This document shows positions 34,601 through 43,368 of a stretch of DNA of 64,000 bases, piece by piece. This DNA is from Lysobacterales bacterium. GTDB lineage: Bacteria > Pseudomonadota > Gammaproteobacteria > Xanthomonadales > SZUA-5. Made by a program: the position numbers and the translations under genes. Within the stretch, counting starts at the first letter, position 1, and each line of letters begins with the position of its first letter. Under the pieces are notes generated by a model, which searched no databases, was not told the origin of the DNA, and saw only the letters and a program-made list of their open reading frames with translations. The DNA is taken from positions 21,650-85,649 of the forward strand of contig JALHRS010000013.1 in NCBI GenBank assembly GCA_022841325.1. The letters run 5' to 3'.

Positions 34601-37600
34601 ACGGCTGAAGCTCAGCCGGCCTCCGAGGCGGGCGCGCTTGAGTCCTCCCTTTCGGCAGCGGTCGAAGTCGAAACGCTGACCGACGGCAGCGATGCGCCGG
34701 ACGCGGCGGTAGCGCTCGAAGAGCCTGCTGAGTTTCCGACGGCCGAAGCGTCGGACGTTGCCGGGGTGCAGCGCGAGGAGCGACGCGAGCCCTCGCCGCT
34801 GGAAGTCGATCCGATGTTGATGGACATCCTCAGCAGCGAAGTCGAAGGGCACCTGACCACCATCCGGGCTTATCTCGGCCAGGCTGCGGAAATCGGCCCA
34901 CAGCCGGTGACCGAGGAACTGCTGCGTGCCGTGCATACCTTGAACGGCGCCTTGGCCATGGTAGACCTGCCGGTACTGACGCGTGTGGTCGCGCCGCTGG
35001 AGGGTTACCTCAAGCGCTTGCGTGCCCGCGGGCTACAGCCGTCTGAAGAAGGCATGGTCGTCCTGACCGAGTCTACCGAGTGCATTTCCGAGGTCATGAC
35101 CGCCGTCAGCGGTGGCTCGGAACTGCCTGACACCTGGGCGTTGTCCGAGCGGGTCGCGGCGCTGCGTGATGGCTTGCCACCGCCCGATCATCCGTACCAC
35201 GGATTCGGTATCCACGTCGCCGATGAATCCCGTGACGATGTGACTGGTGCCGACGCTTATGAGTCGGCCGACGGCGTGGCTGGCGAGACTACGACTCTGC
35301 CGTGGTACGAGGCCGAACTCGATTCCGAGGATGACGCCGCTGAGGGCGAAACGGTCGGTTCCGTCGAGATGACGGAGGTCTTTGATGCCGGCGAGGACGA
35401 AGTCTCGGCGGAGACGCTGAACACCCTGGCCGAACTCGCGGCAGAGGAGTTTCAAGCCGACGAAGACTCCATGGTCGAGGGGCTGGCAGAGGCTGCCGGC
35501 GAGCTGGGCGTGACCGACGACGAAGATCTGAGCTGGCTGGCCGAAGCCGAGGAATCTGGCGTCCCCGCGGCCGAGAGCGATGCGGAATCCGGAGCCGATG
35601 CTGCGACGGTAGAGGAAGCAGCGACGCCGGAAGCATCCGACGGCCTCGCCGAGGATCTGGAGGCGCTGTTCGAAGCTTCTATCGATCCGTCGCCGGAAGC
35701 TGCGCCGGCCGAGCTCGCTCAGGACGGTGCAGAGCCTCTGGCCGGGCCCTCGGATCTTGAGGGACTGTTTGATTCAGACTCCGCGCAAGCGCCCGTTGAG
35801 GCCGAAGGCGATGTCGAGGCGAGCGCGCCTGAGGCGGCCGACCCCGGCAGCGCTGACACTACCGTGGAACCGGAAGAACTGGCAGAACTCGCTGACTTGA
35901 ACGAGCTCGCCGATGACGAACTTGGCGGGCTCACGGAAACCGAGGAATTTCTTGCCGACTTGAGCGCAAGCGATGATGGAGTCCTCGGCGACGAAGCGAG
36001 CGCCGGGAACGAGGCCGCAAGTGAGCTACAGTCCGAAGCGGTCGCCACACCGACCGACTCCGGGAGCTCCGACGGTGGCCTGTGGTCTCTGGACGACTCC
36101 GGGGCGACGCTTGCCGAGAGTTCGGTGGACGTGGATTTCGCCGATGCCAGCCTGGAAGACACCCTGGAAGCGGAAGACATCGCCGCGTCTTCGTTGCTGG
36201 CAGAACATGCCGGCAATCTGGACGAGACTCTGGACGGAGCCGATGAGCTGGCTGGCGACAGCATTGATCGGGTGGGCCCCGAGCCCGATGACGCGGTTGT
36301 GTCCGATCTGACCGAGGACCTGCAGCTCGAAGATGCCGCCGCTGCTGACGTCGAAGTGTCCGCCCAGCTTGATGTAGTGGAGGAGCGCGCCGGACCTGCG
36401 ATCGCGGCGGGGACGGCAGCCGCAGTCGCCCCGGCAACGGCTTTTGTGGGCGATGTCGATCCCGAAGGACCTCTCGACCTGCCGGACATGGACATGGATC
36501 TGCTCGACATCTTTGTCGAGGAGGCGGTCGATATTCTGGATCATGCCGACGGTGCCATGGCCCAGCTTCGGGAGAACCCCGAAGACCGTGAGCCGGTTGC
36601 ATCCTTGCAGCGCGATCTGCATACGCTGAAGGGCGGTGCGCGCATGGCCGGCCTGTATCCGGTCGGCGATCTCAGCCACGCCATGGAATCCCTGTTCGAG
36701 TCCATCGTCCACGGTGAACGGGTGGCTTCGCGGGCCTCGATCGATGCTCTCGAAAAAGCCTTCGATCGCCTGCACGGCATGGTTCAGCGGGTCAAGGTGC
36801 GCCAGGCTATTGCGCTGCCGGAACACACGATTGCCCGACTCGAAGCCATTCTTGAGGGCCGCGAAGCCGAGTTCGACGCCGAAGTCGCCGAGATGGGCGC
36901 CGCCGCTGCAGACTCGACCGAGGCGCTGACAGCAGCAGAGCTGGCGCCAGCTGCTGACTCAAGCGGCGGGACGTCGGAAGGCGAGGTGGCGGAAGCGCCG
37001 GTGCGCAAGGTCATTCCGGCCCGCGCACCCACCCGATCCGGGGCGCAACGACGAACCCAGTTGGACGAGGACGAGGTTGCTGCTCGCGCTGCGCAGCAGG
37101 AACTGATCCGTGTCCGCGCCGATCTGCTCGACAACCTGGTGAACTTTGCCGGTGAGGTCTCGATCTATCGTTCGCGCCTTGAAGCCCAGATGGGTGGCTT
37201 CCGGTTCAACCTGGTGGAGTTCGAACAGACCGTCAGCCGTTTGCGTGACCAGTTGCGCAAGCTGGAAATGGAAACCGAGGCGCAGATCCTGTCGCGCTTC
37301 CAGCGCGAGACCGAGCAATCGGGCAACACCGAATTCGATCCGCTGGAGCTCGATCGATTCTCCACCCTGCAGCAGCTGTCGCGTGCGCTGGCCGAGTCGG
37401 TTTCTGACTTGGTCTCCATTCAGAACCTGCTGGACGATATTGCCCGTCAGTCGGAAACGCTGCTGCTGCAGCAGTCCCGCGTCAGCTCGGATTTGCAGGA
37501 AGGTCTCATGCGCACGCGCATGGTGCCTTTCGAGAGTCTGGTACCGCGTCTGCGCCGCATTCTCCGCCAGACCGCGTCGGAGCTTGGCAAGAAGGCGCAG

Positions 37601-38947
37601 CTGAAGGTCGAGGGCACCCAGGGCGAAATGGATCGCACCGTGCTCGAGCGCATGACGGCGCCCTTCGAGCACATGCTGCGCAACTCGCTGGCACACGGCA
37701 TCGAGTCGCCGGAAGCCCGTGTCGGCAAGGGCAAGCCCGAAGAGGGAACGGTCAGCATCAAGGTCTCGCGAGAAGCGACCGAGGTGCTGATCCAGGTGAC
37801 GGATGACGGCGGTGGCATGAACCGCGACGCCATTCGCACCAAGGCCATCGAGCGTGGCCTGATGACGCCGGATGCAACGCTGAGCGACCGGGATATCTTC
37901 CAGTTCGTGCTGGAAGCCGGGTTCTCTACGGCAAGCGAAGTCAGCAAGGTGGCCGGCCGCGGTGTCGGCATGGATGTGGTCGCCAGCGAAGTGAAGCAGC
38001 TCGGCGGATCGCTGGAGCTGGATTCGGACGTGGGTGTGGGCACGCGGATTACCATTCGCCTGCCGTTTACGCTGGCCGTGGCTCAGGCCGTCATGGTGCG
38101 CCTGGGTGAAGCAACTTACGCCATTCCGATGACCTCGATCACCGGCGTGACGCGGATGCCGCGCAAGGAACTGGACCGCCGACTCGAACAGAAACAGCTG
38201 GACCTCAACTACGGCGGCGAGATTTACCAGATCTACGATCTGGGCGATCTGCTGCGCTCACCGGTAGGTCACGGTATTGATGAAACCCAGGTGCCGCTGC
38301 TGATGAGCCGCACCGGCGACCAGCGTGCGGCAGTCCGCGTGACCCAGGTCATCGGCTCCAAGGAAGTGGTGGTCAAGTCTGCAGGTGCCCAGCTCAGTAT
38401 CGTGCCCGGCATCTTCGGCGCCACGATCATGGGCGATGGTCGGGTCGTGGTCATTCTCGATCTGGCACCGTTGGTTCGTCATGGTGTGGCACTGCGCCAG
38501 GCGCCGGAACTTGCGGCCGAACTGGAGTTGATGGAGCCGATGCCGGAACCGGCACCGCGCCGTCAGCCGCTGGTGATGGTGGTCGACGATTCGATCACGA
38601 TGCGCAAGGTCACCACGCGTGTTCTGGAGCGCAGCAACATCGATGTGTTCACGGCCAAGGACGGTCTGGATGCGGTGGAGCAGCTTCAGGACCGCATTCC
38701 GGACGTGATCCTGCTCGACATCGAAATGCCGCGCATGGACGGCTACGAGGTCGCCACGTACATCCGCAATGACAACCGGCTCAAGCACATTCCGATCATC
38801 ATGATCACTTCGCGTACCGGCGAGAAGCATCGTCAGCGGGCCCTCGAAGTGGGCGTGGATCGTTATCTGGGCAAACCCTATCAAGAGACTGATCTGTTGA
38901 AGAACGTGCAGGATGCGTTGACCGCGGGGCACGCCAATGTCCACTGA
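31673..38947 (+). CDS. chpA: ChpA/PilL-type hybrid chemotaxis histidine kinase, multiple Hpt domains
   Basis: A 2424-residue kinase. Recognisable Hpt motifs are at His51 (LHQVQGTLRMV, divergent), His882 (FHTLKGSGRL), His1088 (VHTLNGALAM, Lys replaced by Asn) and His1650 (LHTLKGGARM). Another helical segment near residues 435-570 is Hpt-like without a clear His. Highly acidic Ala/Glu/Asp linkers cover about 575-850, 985-1045 and 1155-1590. The C-terminal core has P3 dimerisation (about 1800-1960), HATPase (N box MLRNSLAHGIE near 2000, DDGGGM, GRGVGMD), CheW (about 2150-2290) and a receiver domain (LVMVVDDSITMRK, VILLDIEMPRMDGYEV, LGKPY). It phosphorylates PilG and PilH. It overlaps chpB by 11 bases. 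Confidence 0.95.
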   Translation: MRLQDDIDFTTLTWVKQELDDTLKQSQQALEAYVEDTSDKSQMRFCASYLHQVQGTLRMVELYGAAMVVEEMERLALGLLDGQVKQADDAYTVLMRGMVQLPDYLERLQGGHRDIPIVLLPLLNDLRACRGEKLLSETSLFSPDLGAPLPASAAGARSVVPQPMVAANGGRLRLAFQFGLLKWFKGDDIDGNLTRLIAILDRFRSMCTQPDARRLLWVGAGALEAVLIKSIEASVALKLLIGRVDRELKRLIDAGETSFAAAPANDLTKGLLYYVAQSSATSQRVAELRQVYKLDKLMPSEAELEHARGALSGHNRALLDTVGTAIKEDLLRVKDALDLYLRTGSGNVDDLAPQGEALHRVADTLGMLGLGVPRRVVLDQQDVLERIVRGRQPAEESALLDIAGSLLYVESSLDDHIERLGGEQQAPATPSSGFELPQAEVRKILDATTKEASANIQQAKQDIVAFIESPWDHSKIEQIPRLLDEISGAMRMLNLPEPAALLGGVVRFAEVELLQHRRVPSGDQLDLMADAIASIEFYLEAVKEGRRNRDKILDVTRRSLEALGYWPLPEEGAESVAEMAVEAPSSTEAAVAAVSEFPSFSDTFETEKTQPPESDTVTLQIDGGQQLPEIELPQSDEGAVDALIHSLDLPDASAAEQATPESWDSATAEMSSAVEIAPGESLDDLVIGETASEPVTPFLQDLDELRITSAELESPESVSAHDGLDLLREEATDLDATAAEIAADADSSEQAADLTLAPVEELEIELETSSETPAAGPDAAEAEGAASAFAEAETAAVDAVETTPAASEYLPVAPLPDGMPTGFSLPDVGFHSVPSDEIDDEIREVFVEEVQDELDNLNKQYPAWKNDLGDFEKLKPVRRSFHTLKGSGRLVGALAIGEYAWKIENMLNRVLDKTIQPTPAVLDLLDHAIAALPGMLLALKGEGQPDANVGAIMWVSDQLSSGQEVWLPKFSPAPAVTAEAQPASEAGALESSLSAAVEVETLTDGSDAPDAAVALEEPAEFPTAEASDVAGVQREERREPSPLEVDPMLMDILSSEVEGHLTTIRAYLGQAAEIGPQPVTEELLRAVHTLNGALAMVDLPVLTRVVAPLEGYLKRLRARGLQPSEEGMVVLTESTECISEVMTAVSGGSELPDTWALSERVAALRDGLPPPDHPYHGFGIHVADESRDDVTGADAYESADGVAGETTTLPWYEAELDSEDDAAEGETVGSVEMTEVFDAGEDEVSAETLNTLAELAAEEFQADEDSMVEGLAEAAGELGVTDDEDLSWLAEAEESGVPAAESDAESGADAATVEEAATPEASDGLAEDLEALFEASIDPSPEAAPAELAQDGAEPLAGPSDLEGLFDSDSAQAPVEAEGDVEASAPEAADPGSADTTVEPEELAELADLNELADDELGGLTETEEFLADLSASDDGVLGDEASAGNEAASELQSEAVATPTDSGSSDGGLWSLDDSGATLAESSVDVDFADASLEDTLEAEDIAASSLLAEHAGNLDETLDGADELAGDSIDRVGPEPDDAVVSDLTEDLQLEDAAAADVEVSAQLDVVEERAGPAIAAGTAAAVAPATAFVGDVDPEGPLDLPDMDMDLLDIFVEEAVDILDHADGAMAQLRENPEDREPVASLQRDLHTLKGGARMAGLYPVGDLSHAMESLFESIVHGERVASRASIDALEKAFDRLHGMVQRVKVRQAIALPEHTIARLEAILEGREAEFDAEVAEMGAAAADSTEALTAAELAPAADSSGGTSEGEVAEAPVRKVIPARAPTRSGAQRRTQLDEDEVAARAAQQELIRVRADLLDNLVNFAGEVSIYRSRLEAQMGGFRFNLVEFEQTVSRLRDQLRKLEMETEAQILSRFQRETEQSGNTEFDPLELDRFSTLQQLSRALAESVSDLVSIQNLLDDIARQSETLLLQQSRVSSDLQEGLMRTRMVPFESLVPRLRRILRQTASELGKKAQLKVEGTQGEMDRTVLERMTAPFEHMLRNSLAHGIESPEARVGKGKPEEGTVSIKVSREATEVLIQVTDDGGGMNRDAIRTKAIERGLMTPDATLSDRDIFQFVLEAGFSTASEVSKVAGRGVGMDVVASEVKQLGGSLELDSDVGVGTRITIRLPFTLAVAQAVMVRLGEATYAIPMTSITGVTRMPRKELDRRLEQKQLDLNYGGEIYQIYDLGDLLRSPVGHGIDETQVPLLMSRTGDQRAAVRVTQVIGSKEVVVKSAGAQLSIVPGIFGATIMGDGRVVVILDLAPLVRHGVALRQAPELAAELELMEPMPEPAPRRQPLVMVVDDSITMRKVTTRVLERSNIDVFTAKDGLDAVEQLQDRIPDVILLDIEMPRMDGYEVATYIRNDNRLKHIPIIMITSRTGEKHRQRALEVGVDRYLGKPYQETDLLKNVQDALTAGHANVH

Positions 38948-41105
38948 GATCACGGTGGCACTGGTGTTCGAGCAGGAGGAGGGCGTGGCTGCGCTGAAGG
39001 CTGCGCTGGCCAATGCCGGAGTTCGCATTGCCGCGGAATGCAAGGCGAGTGCGCTTGATGCCGTGGCCATACTGGGCAGTGGCGCCGATGCCATAGTCGT
39101 GAATCTCGATGCGGATCTCGCCGATCTGCTCGACGACGTCACCGACGCGCTGGATGCTTCCGAGCGTCCTGTCATCTTCAATGATCCGTCGGCGTCCAGC
39201 GATCTGAGTGGCTGGGACCGGGCCCGCTGGATGCGGCACCTGTCGGCCAAGCTCAAGGGCAATAGCGACGTGACGCCGCCGGCGCCCCCGGGTTCGCAAT
39301 CCATACCGGTGCCGAGGAAGCCCGTGGTCCCGGCGGTAGCCGGAGCGCCTGCTGCAGTCGCTGAGGCTGACGTGCCGGACCTGAGCTTCGCCCTGGAAGC
39401 GGAGCCTGAGAGGCTGGAAGCAAGGCCTGAATCCGCGCCGCCGGGCTTCGATGAGATGTCGTTTTCCACGCCCGAGATGCCGGCTGAGGCCACGCCGGAG
39501 TCCGCTGATGGCATGGCTGATCTGCTTGATCTGGATTTCGAGCCGGAAAGCGATGCGCTGCCCGGGAGCCTGTCCGAGAATCAGGAGTTTTCGCTGGACG
39601 AGCTTGACCTTGAGATGTCCGTCGAGGATGCCGGCACTGCCCCGGCAGTTGCCAATCTCGCCGACACCCTGGAACTGTCGGCCGATGAGCTTCAGCCAGA
39701 GCCGGGCGCGGGCTCACTGACCATGGGCGATGAGATAGACGATCTCGACGCTCTTTTTGACGAGCCATTCGTGCCCGAAAGCGAGGACACGCGAGCGGAG
39801 GAGGCCAGGTCCGATGCCCTGGACGAGCTCGATTCGATGTTTGCCACGGACGCTGGCGAGGAGCCTGCCGTCCAGAATCTGGTTGCGCCCGATGAGCTGA
39901 CGGATCTGGACGCGATGTTCCGCGAGTTCGCGGCTTCGCAGTCGGTTGAAGCTGAGAAGAAGCCGGATCCGGAAGCCGGCAAGCCTGAGCCTGCCGAAAA
40001 GCCCGTATTCAAGGGTATGAGCGATGCCCTGAACTGGTCACTGGAGCCGGTGGAGGAGAGCAAGCCGGAAACGCCCGCCAGACCCGAATTCGAAGCGACC
40101 TTCGAATGGCGCCTGGACGGCGCGCCGTCGCCAAAGGCGGCCCCGCCGGCCCCCGCAGCGCCGGTCAAGCCAACCAGGACCGACAGCGCTCCACCGATCC
40201 CGGCGGATCTTGAGGCCTCCCTGGCCCTGGCCGATTTTCGCTTGATGGACGAGGACGCTGGTGCATCCGCGCCGCCACAGCCGACGGTGGATGAATTCGA
40301 CTCGCTGGATCTGTCATCCATAGAGATGGATCTGGGCCAGATGGATCAATCCGGGGCAGTGCCACAGTCGGAGGCCGATTCCGAACTCGGATTCGCAGAA
40401 CTCGATTTCGATCTCGATCTGGAAGTGTCGGAATCTTCGGCCAAGGAAGTGGGCGCGGCGACCGGTGCCAGCAGCGAAGACGATCTGGACAGCCTGTTCG
40501 TCGCGCCGGCCAGCGCCTCGCAACCTGGCTTGAATCTCCCTGATCTCAGTCGGCTCTTCGTGCTGGGAGCATCCATAGGCGGACCGGAAGCCATCAAGGC
40601 TTTTTTGTCGAAGATTCCCGGCGATGCGGCCGCAGCCTTCGTCGTAGCCCAGCATATGGGTGCTGAATTCCTGGAGATGATGGCTGCCCAGCTGGATTCT
40701 GCGACCAGGCTCAAAGTGCGCTATCCCAAAGCCGGCGAGCGGCTGCGCCACGGTGAGGTGGTGGTCGCCCCGGCCGGTGAGCAGATCAGCATTGACGGCA
40801 GCGGAAGTCTGGTGTTCAGCCCGGTCTCCGCGAGCACACCCTACAGTCCGTCCATCGACCAGCTGGTGCGTAACGCCACCGACCGCTTTGGCGATCAGGT
40901 CACGCTGATCCTGTTCAGCGGCATGGGTACCGATGCGGTCGAAGGTGGCCGCTATCTCAGCGATCACGGCGGTCAGGTCTGGGCGCAGGATCGTGGCTCA
41001 TGCGTGATTGCATCGATGATCGACGCGGCCAAGGCACAAGGCATCGTCAAGTTTGAGGGAACGCCGGCCCAGTTGGCCGAGCGTGTGCTTGAGGTTCTGG
41101 GCTGA
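38937..41105 (+). CDS. chpB: ChpB, CheB-type protein-glutamate methylesterase with long acidic linker
   Basis: A 722-residue protein. Residues 1-105 resemble a degenerate receiver (ITVALVFEQEEGVAALKAAL, DAIVVNLDADLADLLDD). Residues about 110-535 are an acidic, repetitive linker (DELDSMF, DLDAMF and DLDSLF patterns). Residues 540-722 are a CheB catalytic domain with Ser in LGASIGGPEAIKAF, His in VVAQHMGAEF and Asp in FSGMGTDAVEGG. It removes methyl groups from PilJ to reset the pathway. The start is inside the end of chpA. The matching methyltransferase gene is not in the window. Confidence 0.92.
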   Translation: MSTEITVALVFEQEEGVAALKAALANAGVRIAAECKASALDAVAILGSGADAIVVNLDADLADLLDDVTDALDASERPVIFNDPSASSDLSGWDRARWMRHLSAKLKGNSDVTPPAPPGSQSIPVPRKPVVPAVAGAPAAVAEADVPDLSFALEAEPERLEARPESAPPGFDEMSFSTPEMPAEATPESADGMADLLDLDFEPESDALPGSLSENQEFSLDELDLEMSVEDAGTAPAVANLADTLELSADELQPEPGAGSLTMGDEIDDLDALFDEPFVPESEDTRAEEARSDALDELDSMFATDAGEEPAVQNLVAPDELTDLDAMFREFAASQSVEAEKKPDPEAGKPEPAEKPVFKGMSDALNWSLEPVEESKPETPARPEFEATFEWRLDGAPSPKAAPPAPAAPVKPTRTDSAPPIPADLEASLALADFRLMDEDAGASAPPQPTVDEFDSLDLSSIEMDLGQMDQSGAVPQSEADSELGFAELDFDLDLEVSESSAKEVGAATGASSEDDLDSLFVAPASASQPGLNLPDLSRLFVLGASIGGPEAIKAFLSKIPGDAAAAFVVAQHMGAEFLEMMAAQLDSATRLKVRYPKAGERLRHGEVVVAPAGEQISIDGSGSLVFSPVSASTPYSPSIDQLVRNATDRFGDQVTLILFSGMGTDAVEGGRYLSDHGGQVWAQDRGSCVIASMIDAAKAQGIVKFEGTPAQLAERVLEVLG

Positions 41106-41178
41106 CGCAACGCAATTGCCCCGGATCGCGGTCACGTGATCCTGGCGCCTGCAGGAAACTGAGGAAGCAAACCCGGTC

Positions 41179-41643
41179 ATGAACGAACAGATTGAAATTC
41201 GAGGGTTGATGATTCCCGTGACCAACGGTCGCGTCCTGCTGCCCAACGCCAGCGTTGCCGAGGTGATCACGCTCTCCAATCCGGAGAAGATTCCGAACGC
41301 GCCGGAATGGTTGATGGGAAGAATCAACTGGCGCGGCTGGCGACTGCCGCTGTTCTCGTTTTCGCTGCTGGCGGGCATGGCTCTGGACGAAGGTTCTCGC
41401 GGCACCCGAATCACGGTTCTGAAGGCGCTGGGCGGCCATCTGCGCATGCCCTACATTGCCATGCTGGCGCAGGGATTCCCGCGACTGACCACGCTGTCGC
41501 CGGAAGTCATGGTGCCCTCGAACGAATCCATGCCCACGCGTCCGGGCGTGCTGATGAATGTCATGGTCCGCGATGACCAGGCGGTCATTCCTGACCTCGG
41601 CCAGATCGAGCAGTTGATCAGCGATTCGCTGGCCGCTGCCTAA
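41179..41643 (+). CDS. chpC: ChpC, CheW-like adaptor
   Basis: A 154-residue CheW-domain protein (RVLLPNASVAEVITLSNPEK, APEWLMGRINWRGWRLPLFSF). In the Pil-Chp system ChpC is thought to link additional receptors to ChpA. It follows chpB by 73 bases and ends 11 bases before holA, so the chemosensory operon may read into the holA cluster. Confidence 0.88.
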   Translation: MNEQIEIRGLMIPVTNGRVLLPNASVAEVITLSNPEKIPNAPEWLMGRINWRGWRLPLFSFSLLAGMALDEGSRGTRITVLKALGGHLRMPYIAMLAQGFPRLTTLSPEVMVPSNESMPTRPGVLMNVMVRDDQAVIPDLGQIEQLISDSLAAA

Positions 41644-41654
41644 GCCCGCGGCAT

Positions 41655-42674
41655 ATGCGCATCCTGCAAGCGGAGCAATTGCGCAGACATCTGGCGGGAA
41701 AACTGCTGCCTGCCTATCTCGTCGCTGGTGCCGAGCCCCTGCTGGTACTGGAAGCGGCTGATGAGCTCAGGCGCGCGGCCATGGCCGGTGGTGTCGGTGA
41801 GCGCCTGGTCTTCGATGTCATCGCCGGATTCGACTGGCCCGAGTGGCGTATGGAAGTGCGCTCCTTCGGGTTGTTCGCGACTCGTCGCCTGATCGAGCTG
41901 CGCCTGCCGACCACCAAGTTGAGTGCCGAAGGCAGTGCAGCGGTCCTTGAATTCCTGGCTGAACCCGGCGAGGACATCCTGTTGGTTCAGTCCACCGAAT
42001 GGAGCAAGACCGTCGAGAACCTGGCCTGGGTGCGTGCCATTGAAGCATCGGGCGCGGTCATGCCGATCTGGCCGCTCAAGACCGGTGAGTTGCCAAACTG
42101 GATCCGGCAGCGCGCCAGCAGACTCGGCGTCAGCTTGAGCGAGGACGGCGTGGCCGAGCTGGCTTCGCGGGTCGAAGGCAATCTGCTGGCGGCGCACCAG
42201 GAGCTGTCGAAACTGGCCTTGCTGGCACCGGGTCAAGACATCGATGCGGCGCAGTTGGTAGACCTCGTGGCCGACTACGCCCGCTACGACGTCTTCGGTC
42301 TGTTCGATGCGGTGATTGCCGGTCGCGCGTCCAGGGTGCGCCGTATTTTGGCCGGATTGCGCGGGGAGGGCACCCATCCGGCGGAGCTGCTGGGCTTTCT
42401 GCTCAATCAGATCACCGCGCTGGCCGGTGCCGAAGCACTCAAGGCCCGTGGACAGTCCCTGCACGCCTACTGGCCCAGTCATCGGGTGTTCGGACCGCGC
42501 CAGGCGGCGATGGAGCGCGCGCTGGGCCGCGGATGGTCGCAGCGCCTGGCCGAAGCCCACCGCATCGATCTGGTATGCAAGGGTCGCGCTGCAGGTGAGC
42601 CCTGGGTTGAAATCGAGCGCTGGCTGCTGCGCGGCAGCCTGCCACCCGCACGCGCCGCGCGCTTCGCCGCATGA
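41655..42674 (+). CDS. holA: DNA polymerase III subunit delta
   Basis: A 339-residue clamp-loader subunit that opens the beta clamp. N-terminal LPAYLVAGAEPLLVLEAADELRRAA and VFDVIAGFDWPEW match HolA, as do LPNWIRQRASRLGVSLSEDGVAELASRVEGNLLAAHQELSK and the C-terminal helical domain. In many gammaproteobacteria lptE directly precedes holA; here chpC does. It overlaps nadD by four bases. Confidence 0.93.
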   Translation: MRILQAEQLRRHLAGKLLPAYLVAGAEPLLVLEAADELRRAAMAGGVGERLVFDVIAGFDWPEWRMEVRSFGLFATRRLIELRLPTTKLSAEGSAAVLEFLAEPGEDILLVQSTEWSKTVENLAWVRAIEASGAVMPIWPLKTGELPNWIRQRASRLGVSLSEDGVAELASRVEGNLLAAHQELSKLALLAPGQDIDAAQLVDLVADYARYDVFGLFDAVIAGRASRVRRILAGLRGEGTHPAELLGFLLNQITALAGAEALKARGQSLHAYWPSHRVFGPRQAAMERALGRGWSQRLAEAHRIDLVCKGRAAGEPWVEIERWLLRGSLPPARAARFAA

Positions 42675-43336
42675 AGCCACTGGCCCTGCTGGGCGGCACC
42701 TTCGACCCCGTTCATGTCGGGCATCTGCGAGCTGCCATCGAAGCCCGGGAAGCACTGGATGCCGAAGAGATTCGTCTGCTGCCCTGTGCGCTCCCGCCGC
42801 ACCGCGATCGACCCGCAGTGGCCCCGGAACAGCGCCTGGAAATGCTGGAGCGTGCCGTCGCTGGACTGCCGCGTATCAGTTGTGATCCGCGCGAGCTACG
42901 GCGGCGTGGCCCCTCCTATTCCTACGACACCCTGGTGAGCGTGCGCGCGGAGATCGGTGAGCGGCGCCCGCTGGTACTGGTCCTCGGGGCGGATGCCTTC
43001 GCCGGTCTTCCGAGCTGGTATCGCTGGCGCGAGCTGGTGGGACTGGCGCACATAGCGGTGTTGAGCCGGCCGGATGCGCACGGGTTGCTTGATCCCAGGC
43101 TCGAGGAATTGCTGGCCTCGGCCGGGACCGCCGCGCCAGCAGAGTTGTCGGGTAGCCCGGCGGGACTGGTGCTGCGGCTGGAGATTCCGCCGCTACCGGT
43201 GTCATCGACCTTGATCCGCAGCCGCCTCCAGCAGGGCCGAAACGTACGTTTTCTGGTTCCAGATCCGGTGCTGGAACTGATCCGGATCAGGGGCTGGTAT
43301 GGCGCAGGCAGCAGCGCGGACGGGTCCGATCTATAA
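42671..43336 (+). CDS. nadD: Nicotinate-nucleotide adenylyltransferase
   Basis: A 221-residue enzyme making deamido-NAD. ALLGGTFDPVHVGHLRAAIEA carries the GXFXPXHXGH adenylyltransferase motif, and PPLPVSSTLIRSRLQQGRNV the ISSTxIR motif. The start overlaps the holA stop (ATGA). A perfect TATAAT (43332-43337) overlaps its stop codon. Confidence 0.95.
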   Translation: MKPLALLGGTFDPVHVGHLRAAIEAREALDAEEIRLLPCALPPHRDRPAVAPEQRLEMLERAVAGLPRISCDPRELRRRGPSYSYDTLVSVRAEIGERRPLVLVLGADAFAGLPSWYRWRELVGLAHIAVLSRPDAHGLLDPRLEELLASAGTAAPAELSGSPAGLVLRLEIPPLPVSSTLIRSRLQQGRNVRFLVPDPVLELIRIRGWYGAGSSADGSDL

Positions 43337-43337
43337 T
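43332..43337 (+). promoter_or_regulatory. Possible -10 box upstream of rsfS
   Basis: TATAAT overlapping the nadD stop, 31 bases before the rsfS TTG and upstream of its AGGAGG. No good -35 hexamer is seen 16-18 bases before it, so the call is weak. Confidence 0.3.
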
Positions 43338-43368
43338 CGCTTCATATCGCACAGGAGGCTGCTTCGCA

